Of a DNA stretch of 64,000 nt, positions 36,704 through 49,338 are shown piece after piece. The notes under the pieces were generated by a model that saw nothing but the letters and a program-made list of their open reading frames with translations, had not been told where the DNA came from and did no database searches. This DNA is from Dactylonectria macrodidyma (Eukaryota > Ascomycota > Sordariomycetes > Hypocreales > Nectriaceae): assembly GCA_020744425.1 (NCBI GenBank), contig JAGMUV010000003.1, positions 3,348,001-3,412,000 of the forward strand. The letters run 5' to 3'. Positions within the stretch are counted from its first letter, which is position 1. Each line of letters begins with the position of its first letter. The position numbers and the translations under genes were made by a program.

Positions 36704-38925
36704 ATGTCTACAGCCGCTGTGGCCAAGGAGGCCATCAAGGAGTCCCTTCGCGGCTCCCCCGAGCCCGTTGTTGAGCTGTCCGCTCAGACCAAGGCGCGCT
36801 TCAATGCTCATGCCGTCAAGGATGAGTCTGGCGAGTTGTACCTAGGCCTCGACGAGTTCGTTGCCGCTGTCATCCCTCAGGGTGAGGACTTTGTGAGTCA
36901 ACCCGGCCTCTCTTGGGCCCAACACTGGTTTGCGCATTTCGACTGACTTCGTCTTCTGCCCCACAGCACAAGATCACCCGCGAACAATACTCCATCCTCT
37001 TCCGTGTTGCCGACACTAAGGGCGTCGCCAAGGTTAGCCTCGCCGACTGGGGTGTCTTCGAGAACCTCCTCTCCAAGCCCGACGCCGAGTACGAGATCGC
37101 TTTCCGCCTCTTCGATGTCCAGCGCACTGGTCGCATCCAATACGATGACTTCCGCACCTTGTATGAGCTCAACAAGGGCCCCGACAACATCCCCTTCGAC
37201 TGGGAGTCAGAATGGGCCAGGCTCTACATTGGCAGCAAGAAGAACCGCCACTCCCTCGACTACCCCCAGTTCACCCAGATGCTGCGCGGCCTTCAGGGTG
37301 AGCGCATCCGCCAGGCCTTCCAGCGCTTCGACAAGGATGGCGATGGTTTCATCGACCCCGAGGACTTTGAGCGCATCATTCTGGAGACTTCCAAGCACAA
37401 GCTGTCCGACCACATTCTCCAGAATCTTCACACCCTGTGCAACATCTCCGCCAGCACCAAGATCTCCTATTCCAATGTCCGTGCTTTCCGTAATGTCATC
37501 GGCGAGATGGATCTTGTCGAGCTGATCTTGCGCCGTGCCATCGACAAGAGTGGCGACGGCAAGATCACCCGTCCCCAGTTCCTCAACGAGGCTGCAACCA
37601 TAACCCGTTTCTCCCTCTTCACCCCCATGGAGGCTGATATCCTTTTCCACTTTGCCGGCCTCGACGAGCCTTCCGGTCGCCTGGGCCTTTCCGACTTCGC
37701 CAAGGTCCTCGATCCTTCATGGCGAAACCCCATTTATGATGGTCTAGAGGGCGCCGTCAAGTCCAAGGCTGCTGCTGGAAGCGCCTTCCTCAACGGTCTC
37801 ATCAACTCCACCTACAACTTTGCCCTCGGTAGTGTTGCTGGTGCTTTTGGTGCCTTTATGGTGTACCCGATCGATCTAGTCAAGACCCGACTCCAGAACC
37901 AACGAGGTGCTGTACCCGGCCAACGCCTGTACAACAACTCCATCGACTGCTTCCAGAAGGTTGTCCGCAACGAGGGCTTTCGCGGCCTGTACTCTGGTGT
38001 CCTGCCTCAATTGGTCGGTGTTGCTCCCGAGAAGGCCATTAAGCTGACCGTCAACGACCTGGCTCGTGGTTTCCTGACCGACAAGCGAGGCGAGATCCCC
38101 GTGTGGGCTGAGATGGTTGCCGGTGGTAGTGCTGGTGCTTGCCAAGTTGTAAGTCGCTCTTGCCTCTAGACTAAGTAGGCGATGAGCATAGAGGCTAACA
38201 CGGTGTGCTAGGTTTTCACCAACCCTCTGGAGATTGTCAAGATTCGCCTGCAGGTGCAGGGTGAAGTTGCCAAGTCGGTCGAGGGCACTCCCAAGCGATC
38301 GGCCATGTGGATCGTGCGAAACCTGGGTCTCGTCGGTCTGTATAAGGGCGCCTCGGCGTGTCTGCTCCGTGACGTCCCTTTCTCCGCCATCTTCTTCCCT
38401 GCGTACAGCCACTTGAAGAAGGACTTCTTCGGCGAGACGGAGACCAACAAGCTCGGTGTCGTGCAGCTCCTGAGCTCCGGTGCGATCGCTGGTATGCCTG
38501 CTGCGTACCTGACAACGCCCTGCGATGTCATCAAGACCCGACTTCAGGTCGAGGCACGCAAGGGCGAGGCGACGTACACGGGCCTGCGACACGCTGCAAA
38601 GACCATCTACAAGGAGGAGGGCTTGACTGCCTTCTTCAAGGGCGGTCCCGCGAGAATCTTCCGATCGTCCCCGCAGTTCGGTTTTACGCTGGCGGCGTAC
38701 GATGTGTTGCAGAGGCTGCTCCCCAACCCAGCCAAGACGGCAGAGTCTTCACAGATCCCGACCAAGGCAACGATTGGAAGCCTCGACTCCAGCCCTTACG
38801 GCCGTGGCCGCAACGCGCTCAAGGTCATCTTGGACCTTGACGAGGACTTTGGCAAGGTGAAGCTGCCGAACGAGCACGGCTGGCGGTCACTGCCCAAGAT
38901 TATGGGTGGTGGAGGTGGTCTTTAA
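36704..38925 (+). CDS. AGC1: Mitochondrial aspartate/glutamate carrier (AGC, aralar/citrin type)
   Basis: An inner-membrane carrier exchanging mitochondrial aspartate for cytosolic glutamate, part of the malate-aspartate shuttle. Exons are 36704..36892, 36967..38148 and 38212..38925, about 694 residues; both introns are phase 0. The N-terminal half is an EF-hand regulatory domain. Loop DKDGDGFIDPED at residue 185 is near canonical apart from Asp in the last position, and DKSGDGKITRPQ at about 256 is partial, while the early ADTKGVAKVSLAD loop has lost ligand residues. The C-terminal half has three mitochondrial carrier repeats with signatures YPIDLVKTRLQ (about 363), NPLEIVKIRLQ (about 461) and TPCDVIKTRLQ (about 559). 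Length and two-part layout match animal citrin rather than a simple 300-residue carrier. The tail (PNEHGWRSLPKIMGGGGG) is like other fungal AGCs. A pyrimidine-rich leader precedes the ATG. Confidence 0.96.
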
Positions 38926-40045
38926 AGAAGTGGTCAATAAGGAAGTGGTTTCATGATTTTTTCGGGGTTGCTCGGCTATTCGACTTATGAGGGGTGAAGT
39001 GAGCCCACTCACTATGACCCGGCGGCAAGCCCGCGGCTGATGGCCGGCTGAAGATTCGGCCATCCACGGCCCCACGGAATTTGGATGAACTCAAACTGGA
39101 CTAGAGATCTTTTGACTTACAGCTCCTTTTCTTCTTTTTCTGCTATTTCTATTTTTTTTTGTCTTTCTTTGTTTTTGCTTTGTTCTTGGGAGCCCAGAGA
39201 AAGAGGGAAACAAGAGAGATTTGGATGAAGGGAGGAGGGGTTACGCAGAGGACGGAAAGTGGAAGACACTACCATCCGACCGGTACCGCGCTATACTTGC
39301 ATCAGAATCGGCGTTTCTGGGGCATTAAAGAAGGGACAAGGCGCTGCTTTGTTTGTCTAGAAAAAAGACCTATACGATAAGAGCTTTCCGTATGATTGTG
39401 CCCGTGTGTGAGATCATATGGCTGGGACGATGCCTTTGATTGATGGTGGTGTGAATTGAGGGTTGAGAATGCTGGGGTAGCGAGAGGTACCGCCAATGAT
39501 GATGCGTACCTTATTAAATATTGTGGCTGGTGTTGCATCACGGTGCATTCAGCCTCTTGCGCTTGCGCCACAGGATTGCATGATCCGTCGCATGGATTCG
39601 TTATCTCAGATGCGCGACCTCTTCTCACATTCCCCTCTTTGCGCATAGCGCCAGATGGATGGTGTCTCAATTGGACGTGGCCGACGGGCTGTAGGTAACT
39701 GATGGCATCGTTGGAAACTTTGTGTAGTGCATTAACTTTATATTATCTATCCCAGAATGCAGTGGGGTTCGCTCTTCCTCCAGCAGGAATGCGCCCACTC
39801 TATGGAACGCCCATGAATGACGGCCCTCTCAAGCTTGGGACCAGTCAACGCCAGTCTGTCAATCCAAATCCAATCCTAATAAAGCCCAATCCAGATTCAT
39901 CATGTTCGTTACTTTTGACCCCTCCCGTTGCCCTGCTTTCAGCAAAGCAAACCAAACAAAAGAATAAAAAGAGCCGCCTTTTCATAGACACGCTCGGTAA
40001 TTTAAGTGAAGAAAAAAGAAACCGCCATATGTAAAATCACCCGGT
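38926..40045. other. Convergent intergenic region, 1.1 kb
   Basis: Holds the 3' UTRs of the carrier and the F-box-like gene. T-rich and mixed sequence; no gene recognised. Confidence 0.5.
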
Positions 40046-40666
40046 CTAGTAGTGGATGTTGGCGAGTCGGTCGGACCAACCCCATTGTGATGGCTTGAAT
40101 TCTTCGAACTCGGTGCCAGGTTCGCTCTGCATGACGTCTTCTAGCCACTTGGCGTACTCTTCGAAACCGGTAGTGCTACCGGTAATGTGGGCCCGCTTGA
40201 CGCCGCGGATGCCCTCAAACTTGTGCAAGTTGCGATGGCCTACACCTAGGTACATGCTCTGGATGACGTTGATGCTCAGCTCGTCCATGCCGCTGAAGGC
40301 CTTGGTGACAGTGCGCTGGTCGTACGGCAGGTCGGTGTCGAGGCGGATCTCGACGTGGAAGCGTCGGATGCGGGGCAGCACCGCCGCCTCCTTGACGGGG
40401 CCGTAGCGGGCACGGAGGCGGGGGAACGAGGCGAGCAGGTTCGGGTGGGCGAGAAAGGTGTTTTCAGAGTACAACATGGGTGTGGCCTCTTGGTTAATCT
40501 GGCGGTTGGCGAGAAGGAGGTTGGCGTGCACGACGGTGGAGGAGTCGTTGGACCGCGTGTACTTGTAGAAGGCGGGGAGGTGGAAGAGGTAGTGGTAGAT
40601 TTCCAGGCGGATCTCGACGGGGAGGTCCATCAAACCCTTGGGATGTGAGGCGGTTTCGGTGGCCAT
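40046..40666 (-). CDS. Small F-box-like protein, function unknown
   Basis: A single-exon frame of 206 residues with an ATG at 40666. The N-terminus MDLPVEIRLEIYHYLFHLP matches the degenerate F-box-like start found in many fungal proteins of 200-400 residues. LLLANRQINQEATPMLYSENTF follows, a pattern shared across that family. The rest (RIRRFHVEIRLD, ending near QWGWSDRLANIHY) is unfamiliar. No leucine-rich or WD repeats follow, so a substrate-binding module is not obvious. If it is a true F-box protein it would bind Skp1 in an SCF ubiquitin ligase, but fungal proteins of this class are mostly untested and many probably do not. Codon use looks coding (strong G/C third positions), which supports a real gene. 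The upstream side is a 3.5-kb gene-free region. Confidence 0.65.
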   Translation of the reverse strand: MATETASHPKGLMDLPVEIRLEIYHYLFHLPAFYKYTRSNDSSTVVHANLLLANRQINQEATPMLYSENTFLAHPNLLASFPRLRARYGPVKEAAVLPRIRRFHVEIRLDTDLPYDQRTVTKAFSGMDELSINVIQSMYLGVGHRNLHKFEGIRGVKRAHITGSTTGFEEYAKWLEDVMQSEPGTEFEEFKPSQWGWSDRLANIHY

Positions 40667-43600
40667 GATGATTGTGTTTTGGAGGACCCCACGGGATGTT
40701 GTCCGTGTTGCGTGTGTATGAGTAGATATGGGTGTGTGTAGGGGTGGAGTGAGAGCTGTTATGATGTTCTGGTAAGGCTGTAGCGAAATCTACTAGATTG
40801 ACGATGATTCACTCGAGTGATGAGTAGAAAGATCTAAGCAGATAGATAGATTGACTGAAGATGGTTCAAGATATGGAGAAAGAGTCGAGATGGACAAGAG
40901 CGGACGGGGCCTAGCTTCATATACAAGACGACTAGACAGACTCACACACGCGCTCTTCGAGAAGCCAAGAAAGTGGCCGAGAAACCGGACAGGGAATCCG
41001 GGCCAGGGACTAGGTTGGAAAAGATGATGTGAATCCCCCACTCAAGCTACCTCGTCTCGTACACCCACCACAGAGCTACACACCAAGGGGCGCGAGTCAA
41101 GGCCAGCTGCATTGTACCAACCAGAGCGCATCCCTTGTTGATCGGGACGGGACGGCACTCCGTCCAGCATCAGCAAAAGCCCAGCCAGCCAGCAACAAGC
41201 TTTCTGTACATGAAGGGGGGGTGGGCATTGGGAAAAGCGAGCCGGACATGCCCTGGGCGCCAAGCTAACGAAAGGGAGATACAGAAGATCCCTGGGCTGA
41301 GCTGAAAGATGCGTGGGTGTGTGTGTGACTGCGTGTCTTTTGGTAGCATGTACATGCTAATGGTGAAAAAGTGTTTGAAGATGCAGCCTGACGCAGAGAC
41401 CATGGATAAGGTGTCATCCCACGCCCACCCTTGTCCTTCTCTTAATAGCACGGTGCAGGATCCATGGCCATGGCGTCTCTCGTAGAATTTCACAAGGACC
41501 AGACATTGGAAAAGTCGCCCGGGAGAGGGGCCGGGAATAAGCCCAGGATATTCGCAAGGGCCTAATGGGCTGGCCTGGAATTGCCTGCGTATGTTCAGCG
41601 GGACTTGATGATTTAGTTCCAATAGCTGGGAAAGCTTTTAGCGGTCTGGGTGGGCCAGCCAAACGCCCATCCCAGCGTCAGATAAGCTGACTCGGTGTGG
41701 GTTGTCATATGATAGAGCTGGAAGGATGGCAGATCAACACCACGAAAGAATAATTCTCACCGAGAGCTACAGTGGGATTTACTCTATGCAGAATAAGACC
41801 AGAGCCGTAAGCCAGTGTACAGGGGGACGGTACAGATGGACGGTACAGAGAGGGTCGGACCGTTGAAGGGCGTGAGAGACAAGAAGTGACATGTTCTCAT
41901 GATTGCGGTGACATGTTTCGACACTGCGCTCAAGCTTCACTCGTCCAGGCTAGCGCCGAAACCCGCCTCGCAACTGTAGAGGCTGAGACGTTGAGATCCA
42001 TTAATTACCCAGAGCGGCAGTGCCTGATCTTATGGCCAGGTATAGCCACGCCGATACAGCGGGCCTGCTCCATCGCCCATACGTACCTACGGTGAGGGCC
42101 GCTCGTTATTCCCAGCTGCCCCTCTAAAACGGCTAGAATGATGAGGTGACAAGTACCGTGCCGAGCCCGCCCGGACCGACCGCCGGGGCCCCTTCCGTCC
42201 AGGAGGCGGCAAAACCGGGCATGGGAATGGAAAGATGCCCCTGGAAGAAAGTGGGAGCGGGTGGAGTTCGTGCGCAAGGCCAGGGCCGATGAGTTGGGTT
42301 CGACGGACGGGTTCCATGATCCATCTGGCGTCGGTGACGTGAGGTGAGAGTCGTCAGGTCCAACAGCGGTGTCGCCGCGTCGGGTTGGATCGCTTTGCTG
42401 TCGCCAAGGTGAGAAGCCACTTGGCGAGTTATCATGGACCTGCTTTTGGTGTTTTTGACGGTCCAGGGGTTACGGAGGCTCAACGCCGCTGCCGTCTGTC
42501 ATAGGTACACAGCATCATACGCTCGGCACCATCGGGCAGTCATTATGATGCATCAACTCTCGTACTGTACGTTTTTGGTTTCGTTTGCCGCTTGCTGTGA
42601 CGCATGTAGTTCTGGAATAGCATCCGCCCTCGCATGACTGTGGAAACGCCGACACGACCAGTTTTCGCAACGGAGATAATTCGGTCGCAACACGGCATAA
42701 AAAGCAAGTCAACTTTGTTCGTCGTCGAGGCACCTAGGAAGCAAAGAAAGAGTCATTCTCCACGGACCACCTAATAATCCGCCCCTATCAACTTCCCCGT
42801 CGTCATAAAACCAACGAAAATGACCAGGAACCAGAGAAAGGGAGAAATGTCATGCCATCCGACCTGTCCCGATGCCCTGCCACGGCCATTCATCCTTTCC
42901 AGCCATGAGATACACAAAGGCCCCATCCCGTTTTAGCTAGCCTCTTGTACGAGCCGGGACCTGTTTTATTATTGCCACTATCATCAACTTCCGGCGTGCT
43001 CGTGCTGCGACACCGACACTTTGTATTTTTTTTTTCTATGCTGCTTCACCTTGGGTCCCGGCGTCTCTGGGCCGGGGGCTAGGGGACGGTCCCAGTGCGG
43101 TGAAGTTTTCTAGTGCGCTTCGGACACTCCCCGTCCGCTAAATGTCTTGTTGTTCAAGGCATGAGCCAGCCCTGCCAAGGGCCAAGGGCCCACGCTATGG
43201 ATTCTTATTATTCGGCCAGGGTCTAGGAACGTGTTCGAGAGCTTCGATATTATCTGGACTAGTCTGGCCTCCGTTGTCTGGTTCCGGTCTGGCCTCGTCG
43301 GGTATCAGTAGTGGCTCCATCGTCCATGATCCTCGCCTTGTTCGGATTTACTTCGTCTGGGTCTGCCTCACTGCGGACCCATGAGACTGGGACGTCGACG
43401 GACGTAGCTCCACTTGCTGCGATGCATCAGTCGTTGTCGTCGTAGTCATCAGCTGCCCTTTTTATTGTTTTGATTTTATTTTCTTAAAGTCATTTTCTTG
43501 CTCCTCGTGTGTTTTAGAACCCACTCTCCAGCCACCAGGTCAGTTGATGTAACTGCCGTGACCTTGTTTAAGTTTCTCGATATACACGACCTACCTACCA

Positions 43601-44198
43601 GTCAGTGTAACGAGCCCTACTTTCCACTCGAGGTATCTAGGTTGGGTAGTACCATCTTGGAGGCGGTAAGCGTAAGATCTCATGCTGAGGTTTCCTCGTG
43701 ATGCCTCTCGAAAACAAGTGCATTTAGTTTTAATTCAACACCCTTCATTGTGGTCACTGGGCGAGGCGTCACCATATCATGCTGCTAGGGACGTACAGCT
43801 GATTTCAGTGGGTCTAATCCCAAGCCAGCCCGATCGATCAGCTTGGCTTGATTGGTGCTGCAGCCACGTTCGGCACCTAGGCGAGCCACAGGTCCACAGC
43901 TCGAACTTCTCCACTCATTACCCAGGTACGTACCGCGTGGCTTGAACTCTGGGTCTTGATCAAGCCACTTGACTGGCGGTCCTTTCCCTCTCGGGGAAAT
44001 GCCCCTGTGTAGGGTGCCTTCCCGAGCCGCTCTCAGCCACGACTGGACCCTTGCGCGCGTGCTTGCCTCTTGCGTGCTTGCGTGCTTGCGTGCTTGTGCC
44101 CTTTGTCACCCGATCTTCCATCATTGATTGCGCATCGTACATTTTGATCCTGCATCTAACTCGGCCTGCCGCCCCCTCCCATCTCATCCTCCTCCGCC
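40667..44198. other. Divergent gene-free region, 3.5 kb
   Basis: Upstream DNA for the F-box-like gene and for cystinosin. It shows short GT and AG runs and AGGTA/TACCT-type motifs near 43.6-43.9 kb. No coding region is supported. Confidence 0.5.
44066..44096. repeat. Short GTGCTTGC direct repeats
   Basis: Several copies of GCGTGCTT/GCTTGCGT in tandem about 100 bp upstream of the cystinosin ATG, in its probable leader. Confidence 0.6.
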
Positions 44199-45276
44199 AT
44201 GGCCGTCCAAGGCTTCCTCCCCTTCCTCTCTGCCCTCTTCGGCTGGATCTACTTTTTGGCCTGGAGCATTTCCTTCTATCCCCAAGGGCTTCTCAACTGG
44301 AGCCGGCGCTCCACCTCAGGGACCACGGTCGACTTTCACTTCATCAACATTCTAGGTACGTCGTCTTCATATATGCCTTACCTGAGTATTTACCGCTCAG
44401 CCTGACCATCCCACCCCCATCCCGCGCCTTGGTGGCTGCTAGCCCCCATGACATGATTGTCAAGACACCCCTGGCAACTTGTCGCCCAGGTCGTGGGCCG
44501 GATCACCGCCACACCTCCCCGTCGCATGGGTTGACGAGCCTGTCGCTAGACCTCTTCATCATGTTGAAGACTTGACTGACCGCGGCATTTCCATCGTAGG
44601 CTTTTTGGCATATTTCGTCTCCAACGCTGCCTTTTACTACTCTTCCGAGGTCCGTGCTCAATATGCCATCCGCAACCACGGCCTCTCGCCTACCGTCCAG
44701 TTCAACGATATCACCTTCGCCTTCCATGGCATCGTTCTCTCGCTCATCGTGTCGTCTCAATACCTCCTCTACCCCCTCTGGGGCTTCGACCTGAGCCCTA
44801 ATAACCGTCCTAGCCGCTTCATCCTCGGCGTCGCCGCTGGCTGCATCACTGGGGTTGCCTTTACCTATCTTCTCGTGGCATCGTCCCCCGGAAGTGATCC
44901 CCTGGTTGACTGGGTTGCTCTCGACATTGTTTACGCCATTGGCTATGTTAAACTCATCATTACACTTATCAAGTACATGCCCCAGATGCTCCTCAACTAC
45001 AGAAATAAGAGCACCGAGGGCTGGAGCATCGTGCAGATCCTCCTTGACCTGACTGGTGGCATCCTCAGCGTCGCTCAGCAGGGAATCGACAGCTACCTTC
45101 AGCACGACTGGAGCGGCATCACTGGTAACCCCGCCAAGTTCGCTCTCGGCCAAATCTCAATGATCTACAACGCCATCTTCATAACTCAGCACTATGTATT
45201 GTATCGTAGCGCGGCCCCCCGGCGCAATCCGGAGAACGAGAGGCTACTGGGCGACGAAGAACGAAGGATAGACTAA
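44199..45276 (+). CDS. Cystinosin-like cystine/proton exporter (PQ-loop)
   Basis: A seven-helix PQ-loop protein expected in the vacuolar membrane, exporting cystine with a proton; counterpart of human CTNS and yeast Ers1. Exons are 44199..44355 and 44600..45276, about 277 residues. The intron is 244 nt, long for this window, and phase 1; the join gives INILGFLAYFVSNAAFYYS. The first PQ motif is in SFYPQGLLNWSRRSTSG near residue 28, and the second is KYMPQMLLNYRNKSTEGWSI. The helix-5/6 region DIVYAIGYVKLIITLIKY and LLDLTGGILSVAQQ are highly typical. The cytosolic tail has ENERLL (residues 264-269), an acidic dileucine pattern of the kind read by AP-3 for vacuole delivery. The long N-terminal luminal domain of animal cystinosin is absent, as usual in fungi. 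Confidence 0.92.
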
Positions 45277-46394
45277 GACCTACACAATGATGCCTCTTTT
45301 GCATTTGTATTTGCTACTACGGTATCTTGCATCTTTCATTGGTTAGATGGTTAGACCATGTGATAGGGCGTGGCCTGCATATTCGGCGTTCTTGTATATC
45401 ATGGATGGGCGTGTTTTGGACATTTGCACAATACCCTGGTCAAGAGATAGACCCAAGTCAAGAACTCGTAACATAAGTTGCCCGTAGCCAACGAATTCTT
45501 TTTGCTGCGCTTGTTATCATGGAGGGAGTATCTGCAAGAAGCAACGAATCATGTTCTCCACACGGCCTTTCACGCAATGAGGCTGGCCTCGACACAGCTG
45601 AGCACATCTCGACTTGCAGCTACATGGAACACAACTATTGATATTCACATGCAACGTCAGCCTCCAATAGAGCAGTCAAGGCCGCGACCACAGCTGCTTC
45701 ACGGTCGCTAGGGCTTGGGCCGTTGCGCAACTCTATGCTTTTGTTCCCCGGATTCGCTGCTGCCCCTTGTCTACAGCTAGCCACTTTCCGAGTGCGACAC
45801 GTCAACGCGGTCCCCCCAAGTCGCTCGGTCAGCTAGAAGCGCCCATGGACTTGGAATAGATGTGCAAAAAAGGGTGGCGTGCGACGGCCGCTCACTTGCC
45901 TAACCTTGCATGGGTCGTCATAAACGACAGGCGACTTGTTATAAGTGTCCCGAGATGAGCGGGAGCCATGGTGGGGGGTTGAACAAATCTTGAACCAGTA
46001 ACACCAAACGAGCAGCATAAGCTTAGCACATCAACTATCTGTGGATTACATGCTGACACGAAGTACTTACGGAGACATCGTCACTGGCACTGCTCGTCGA
46101 TTGTCGGCCGCGTTGGAAGCAATACTCGTGATTGCGCGGTGTGAGACGGACAGGTGATAGATGTGCACTTCATGTCAGACCTTCTGGATTCGGCAATGGC
46201 CCTCTTATGCCGCACCTCTTGTCAGTTTTTAAGACCTGGTGACCTTTCGTGGCGGGGCATGGTGATGCTGAAAGGCTCTCGTATGGAGTTGGGTATCTCT
46301 CGTTTCTTCTTCTCGTTTCTCCTTTTGGGGTGTACATCTATTCTATGGTACATGTCTATTGTACAGAAGCATAGACTCATTCGCGAGTCGTTCC
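45277..46394. other. Convergent intergenic region, 1.1 kb
   Basis: Between the cystinosin and LeuRS stop codons. It should contain both 3' UTRs. No other feature was seen. Confidence 0.5.
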
Positions 46395-49338
46395 TCAAAG
46401 AACAAAGTTGATCGTCTTACCCCCCCGTACAGCGATGGCCCGTTTCGCCGTCCGAAGGTTGTATGGCCCACCAGCAAAGCGCGAGGCGCCCTCATCAGTC
46501 GCGAGGATCTGATCCACCATCCAGTTGCGCAGCGCGTCGCCCTGCAGCTCCGGCGGCGGCGGCGGGATGCTCACCACGCCGCGCACCTTGCCGTTGACCT
46601 GGACCGCGCACGGCTGGCGCCGCGGCCGGAGGAGCTTAGCGACTGTAGGGTCCAGGACGGGGAACGCGGCAGGCCGGAAGACGGAGGCATCGGCCGGGTG
46701 GAGGGCACTCCAGCACTCCTCGGCGTAGGCTGGTGTGATGGGCGCCATCATGGTGATGAGAATGCGAGCAGCCTCGCGCTTGATGGCAGCGCTGGCAGCA
46801 GCGTTGCTGATGAGGGTGTTGGTGAGGATCATGAGGTCCGATACAATCGTGTTGAGAGAGTAGACCTCCTCGTACGAGGCGGTCACGGAGGCAATGGCGC
46901 GTTGTACCTCCCTCCAAATGGCTGTCTCGGCGTCCCACTGCGCAAGCTCCTTTGCATCCATGGACTCGAGTCGCTCATGCTTGGCCGCGAGGTAATCCCC
47001 AATGGACTTCGTCTCATTAGCGCCAGTCTCCTTTGCGAGGGCAGCGACCTGGTCGTGCAAGCGCTGGAGCCAGCGAGTGACGCCCGAGATCTTGGCCTCG
47101 TCCCAGTTCAGTACATCGCCGACGGGAGCTTGGAAGAGCATGTGGGCACGAGTGGCATCGGCGCCATACCGAGCGATGAACTCGGTGGGGTCGACGCCGT
47201 TGTGCTTGGACTTGGACATCTTCTCGTATGCGATGGTGGCTACATCGCCAGAGGCTACAACGCGTGGCTTCGCGGGGTCTGAGAGGTCGACCTCGTCGGG
47301 CTTGAGGAATTTGCCATTGGCCGGATCGATGTAGGTTTTGCCGTGGACCATACCCTGCGTGATGAGCCGCTTGAAAGGCTCAGCGGCGGGCGAAGTCTCT
47401 TCCGAGTACTGCGGGAACAAAGGGGTGGAGGCGAGGAACTTGTAGATGAAGCGGGCGTAGAGGAGATGGAGGATGGCGTGCTCGATGCCGCCGATGTATG
47501 TGTCGACAGGAAGCGTCCTTGCAGCCTCAGGCGAGATGAGCTGCTCCTTGTTGTGAGGGTCTGCAAAGCGAGCGTAGTACCAGCTCGAGTCGACAAACGT
47601 GTCCATGGTGTCGGTATCTCGGCGGGCAGGGCCGTCACACTTGGGACACGTCGTGTTGACAAAGTCTGGAGTCGATTCCAAGGGGTTTCCGGTGCGGCCC
47701 TTGGTCCAGTGACCGTCGACTTCAGGGAGTTCGACGGGGAGCCGCTCTTCCGGAACAGCAACGGGGCCACATGAGTCGCAGTGGACGATGGGGATCGGAG
47801 TGCCCCAGTATCGCTGGCGACTGATGAGCCAGTCTCGAAGCCGCCATTTCTCGACAGGCTGGGCGAGTTTGGCTGGCGTGAGCAAGTTGACAATCATCTC
47901 TCCGACATTGGCGGACGGTTTCCCCTTAAAAGAGCCGCTGTGCTCCGTCATTATGCCATGCTCGACAAAGGGTTCGTTCTCAAGGGGTGTCATCGCGCCG
48001 TCTTCTGAGGGGGCGAGAACATGACGAACCGGCTGGTCGTAGTGGTGCTCTTTCCAGAACGCGTTGTCGCGGATATCATGGCCAGGGACGCCCATGACGG
48101 CACCCTCGCCGTAATCGCCTAAAACATACGGCGCAACGTAGATTGGCAGAGACACTTTAGACGCCGCAGGAGTATCCTCGTGGTAGGCCAACGGATTGAT
48201 AGCCCGCAGGTGTGGTAAGAGGTAGCCCACCTTGGAGTCTGCAGGTAAGCCAGGTATTGTGTCGATAAAGGCTTGAAGTTCGGGCTCCTTCTTGGCCATC
48301 TCCACCACAATGGGGTGGGTAACGGCAAGCGCCAGGTACTGGACACCGAAGAGTGTATCGGGGCGAGTGGTGAAGACTTCAATGGATGATTTGATGTCGT
48401 GGCCGATAGCCAAGATGGGGAACTTGACGGCGGCGCCTGTCGACTTGCCCAGCCAGTTCTTCTGCTGGGCAAGCACTCGCTCCGGCCAGGCATTGTCCTT
48501 AGCGAGTGCATCGAGATCGTCGAGGAGGCCCTCACGGAACTCGGATATGCGGAAGAACCACTGCTTGAGCTTCCGCTTCTCGACCTTGGCGCCGGATCTC
48601 CACGAGAAGCCGTTAGCGTCGACCTGTTCGTTTGCGAGGACCGTCTTGTCGACGGGGTCGTAGTTGACCTCGGCCTCGGCCTGGTAGGCAAGGCCGCGTT
48701 CGTACAGCATGAGGAAGAGCTTCTGGGTGTGTTTATAGAAGTCGGGTTCGCAGGTTGTCAGCTCCTACAAGTCACCATCAGCCACATATGACCATGATCC
48801 AGCTTGGGAAAGCATTTACACGGTCCCAATCCCAGCTCCCGTTCATGACCTCGAGCTGCTGCTTCATCTTGGCGATGTTGGTCCTAGTCCAGCCGCCGGG
48901 GGCAATTCCTCGCTCGAGAGCGGCATTCTCTGCGGGAAGTCCAAAGGCATCCCATCCCATGGGGAGCATCACCTTTTCGCCCTTGAGTGTCCGGTAGCGG
49001 GCGACGACGTCGGCAATAGTGTACACTCGGAGATGGCCCAGATGCAGAATGCCGGAGGGGTAGGGGAACATGGGCAAGACATAGTGGCTATCCTGACCCT
49101 CTACCTGCGTGGCGAGAGCATCTCTAGAGCTTTCAGATTCCTTCCATCGTTTGCGCCACTTGTCGTCGAGGGCCGTGAGGTCGACTGCGTACCATCGTCG
49201 CGATAGCCCGGCTGTGGGTTTGGTAAGGGTTGATGTCGCTAATCGAGGCCGAATTGCGCCGCGAGAAGCGCTGCCCAGGCCGGGAAGAGCCCGACGGGCA
49301 GCGGCGCATATCACGAGCCTTCCTTGGAGCAAGGGCAT
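46395..49338 (-). CDS. NAM2: Leucyl-tRNA synthetase, mitochondrial
   Basis: This class Ia synthetase attaches leucine to mitochondrial tRNA-Leu. Exons in transcript order are 49338..48820 and 48764..46395, about 962 residues; the 55-nt intron is phase 0 and joins to give [20 protein letters not shown]. The N-terminus is rich in Arg, Ala and Ser with few acids ([20 protein letters not shown]), a mitochondrial presequence. The HIGH-type motif is HLGH at residues 99-102 within [18 protein letters not shown]. The editing domain is present (TTRPDTLFG, then [10 protein letters not shown]). The KMSKS loop is intact at 688-692. Length and the bacterial-type architecture separate it from the larger cytosolic enzyme. 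The frame is open upstream of 49338 but only through a non-ATG codon. Yeast Nam2 also helps group I intron splicing; nothing here shows whether this protein does. It is divergent from MTHFR. Confidence 0.96.
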
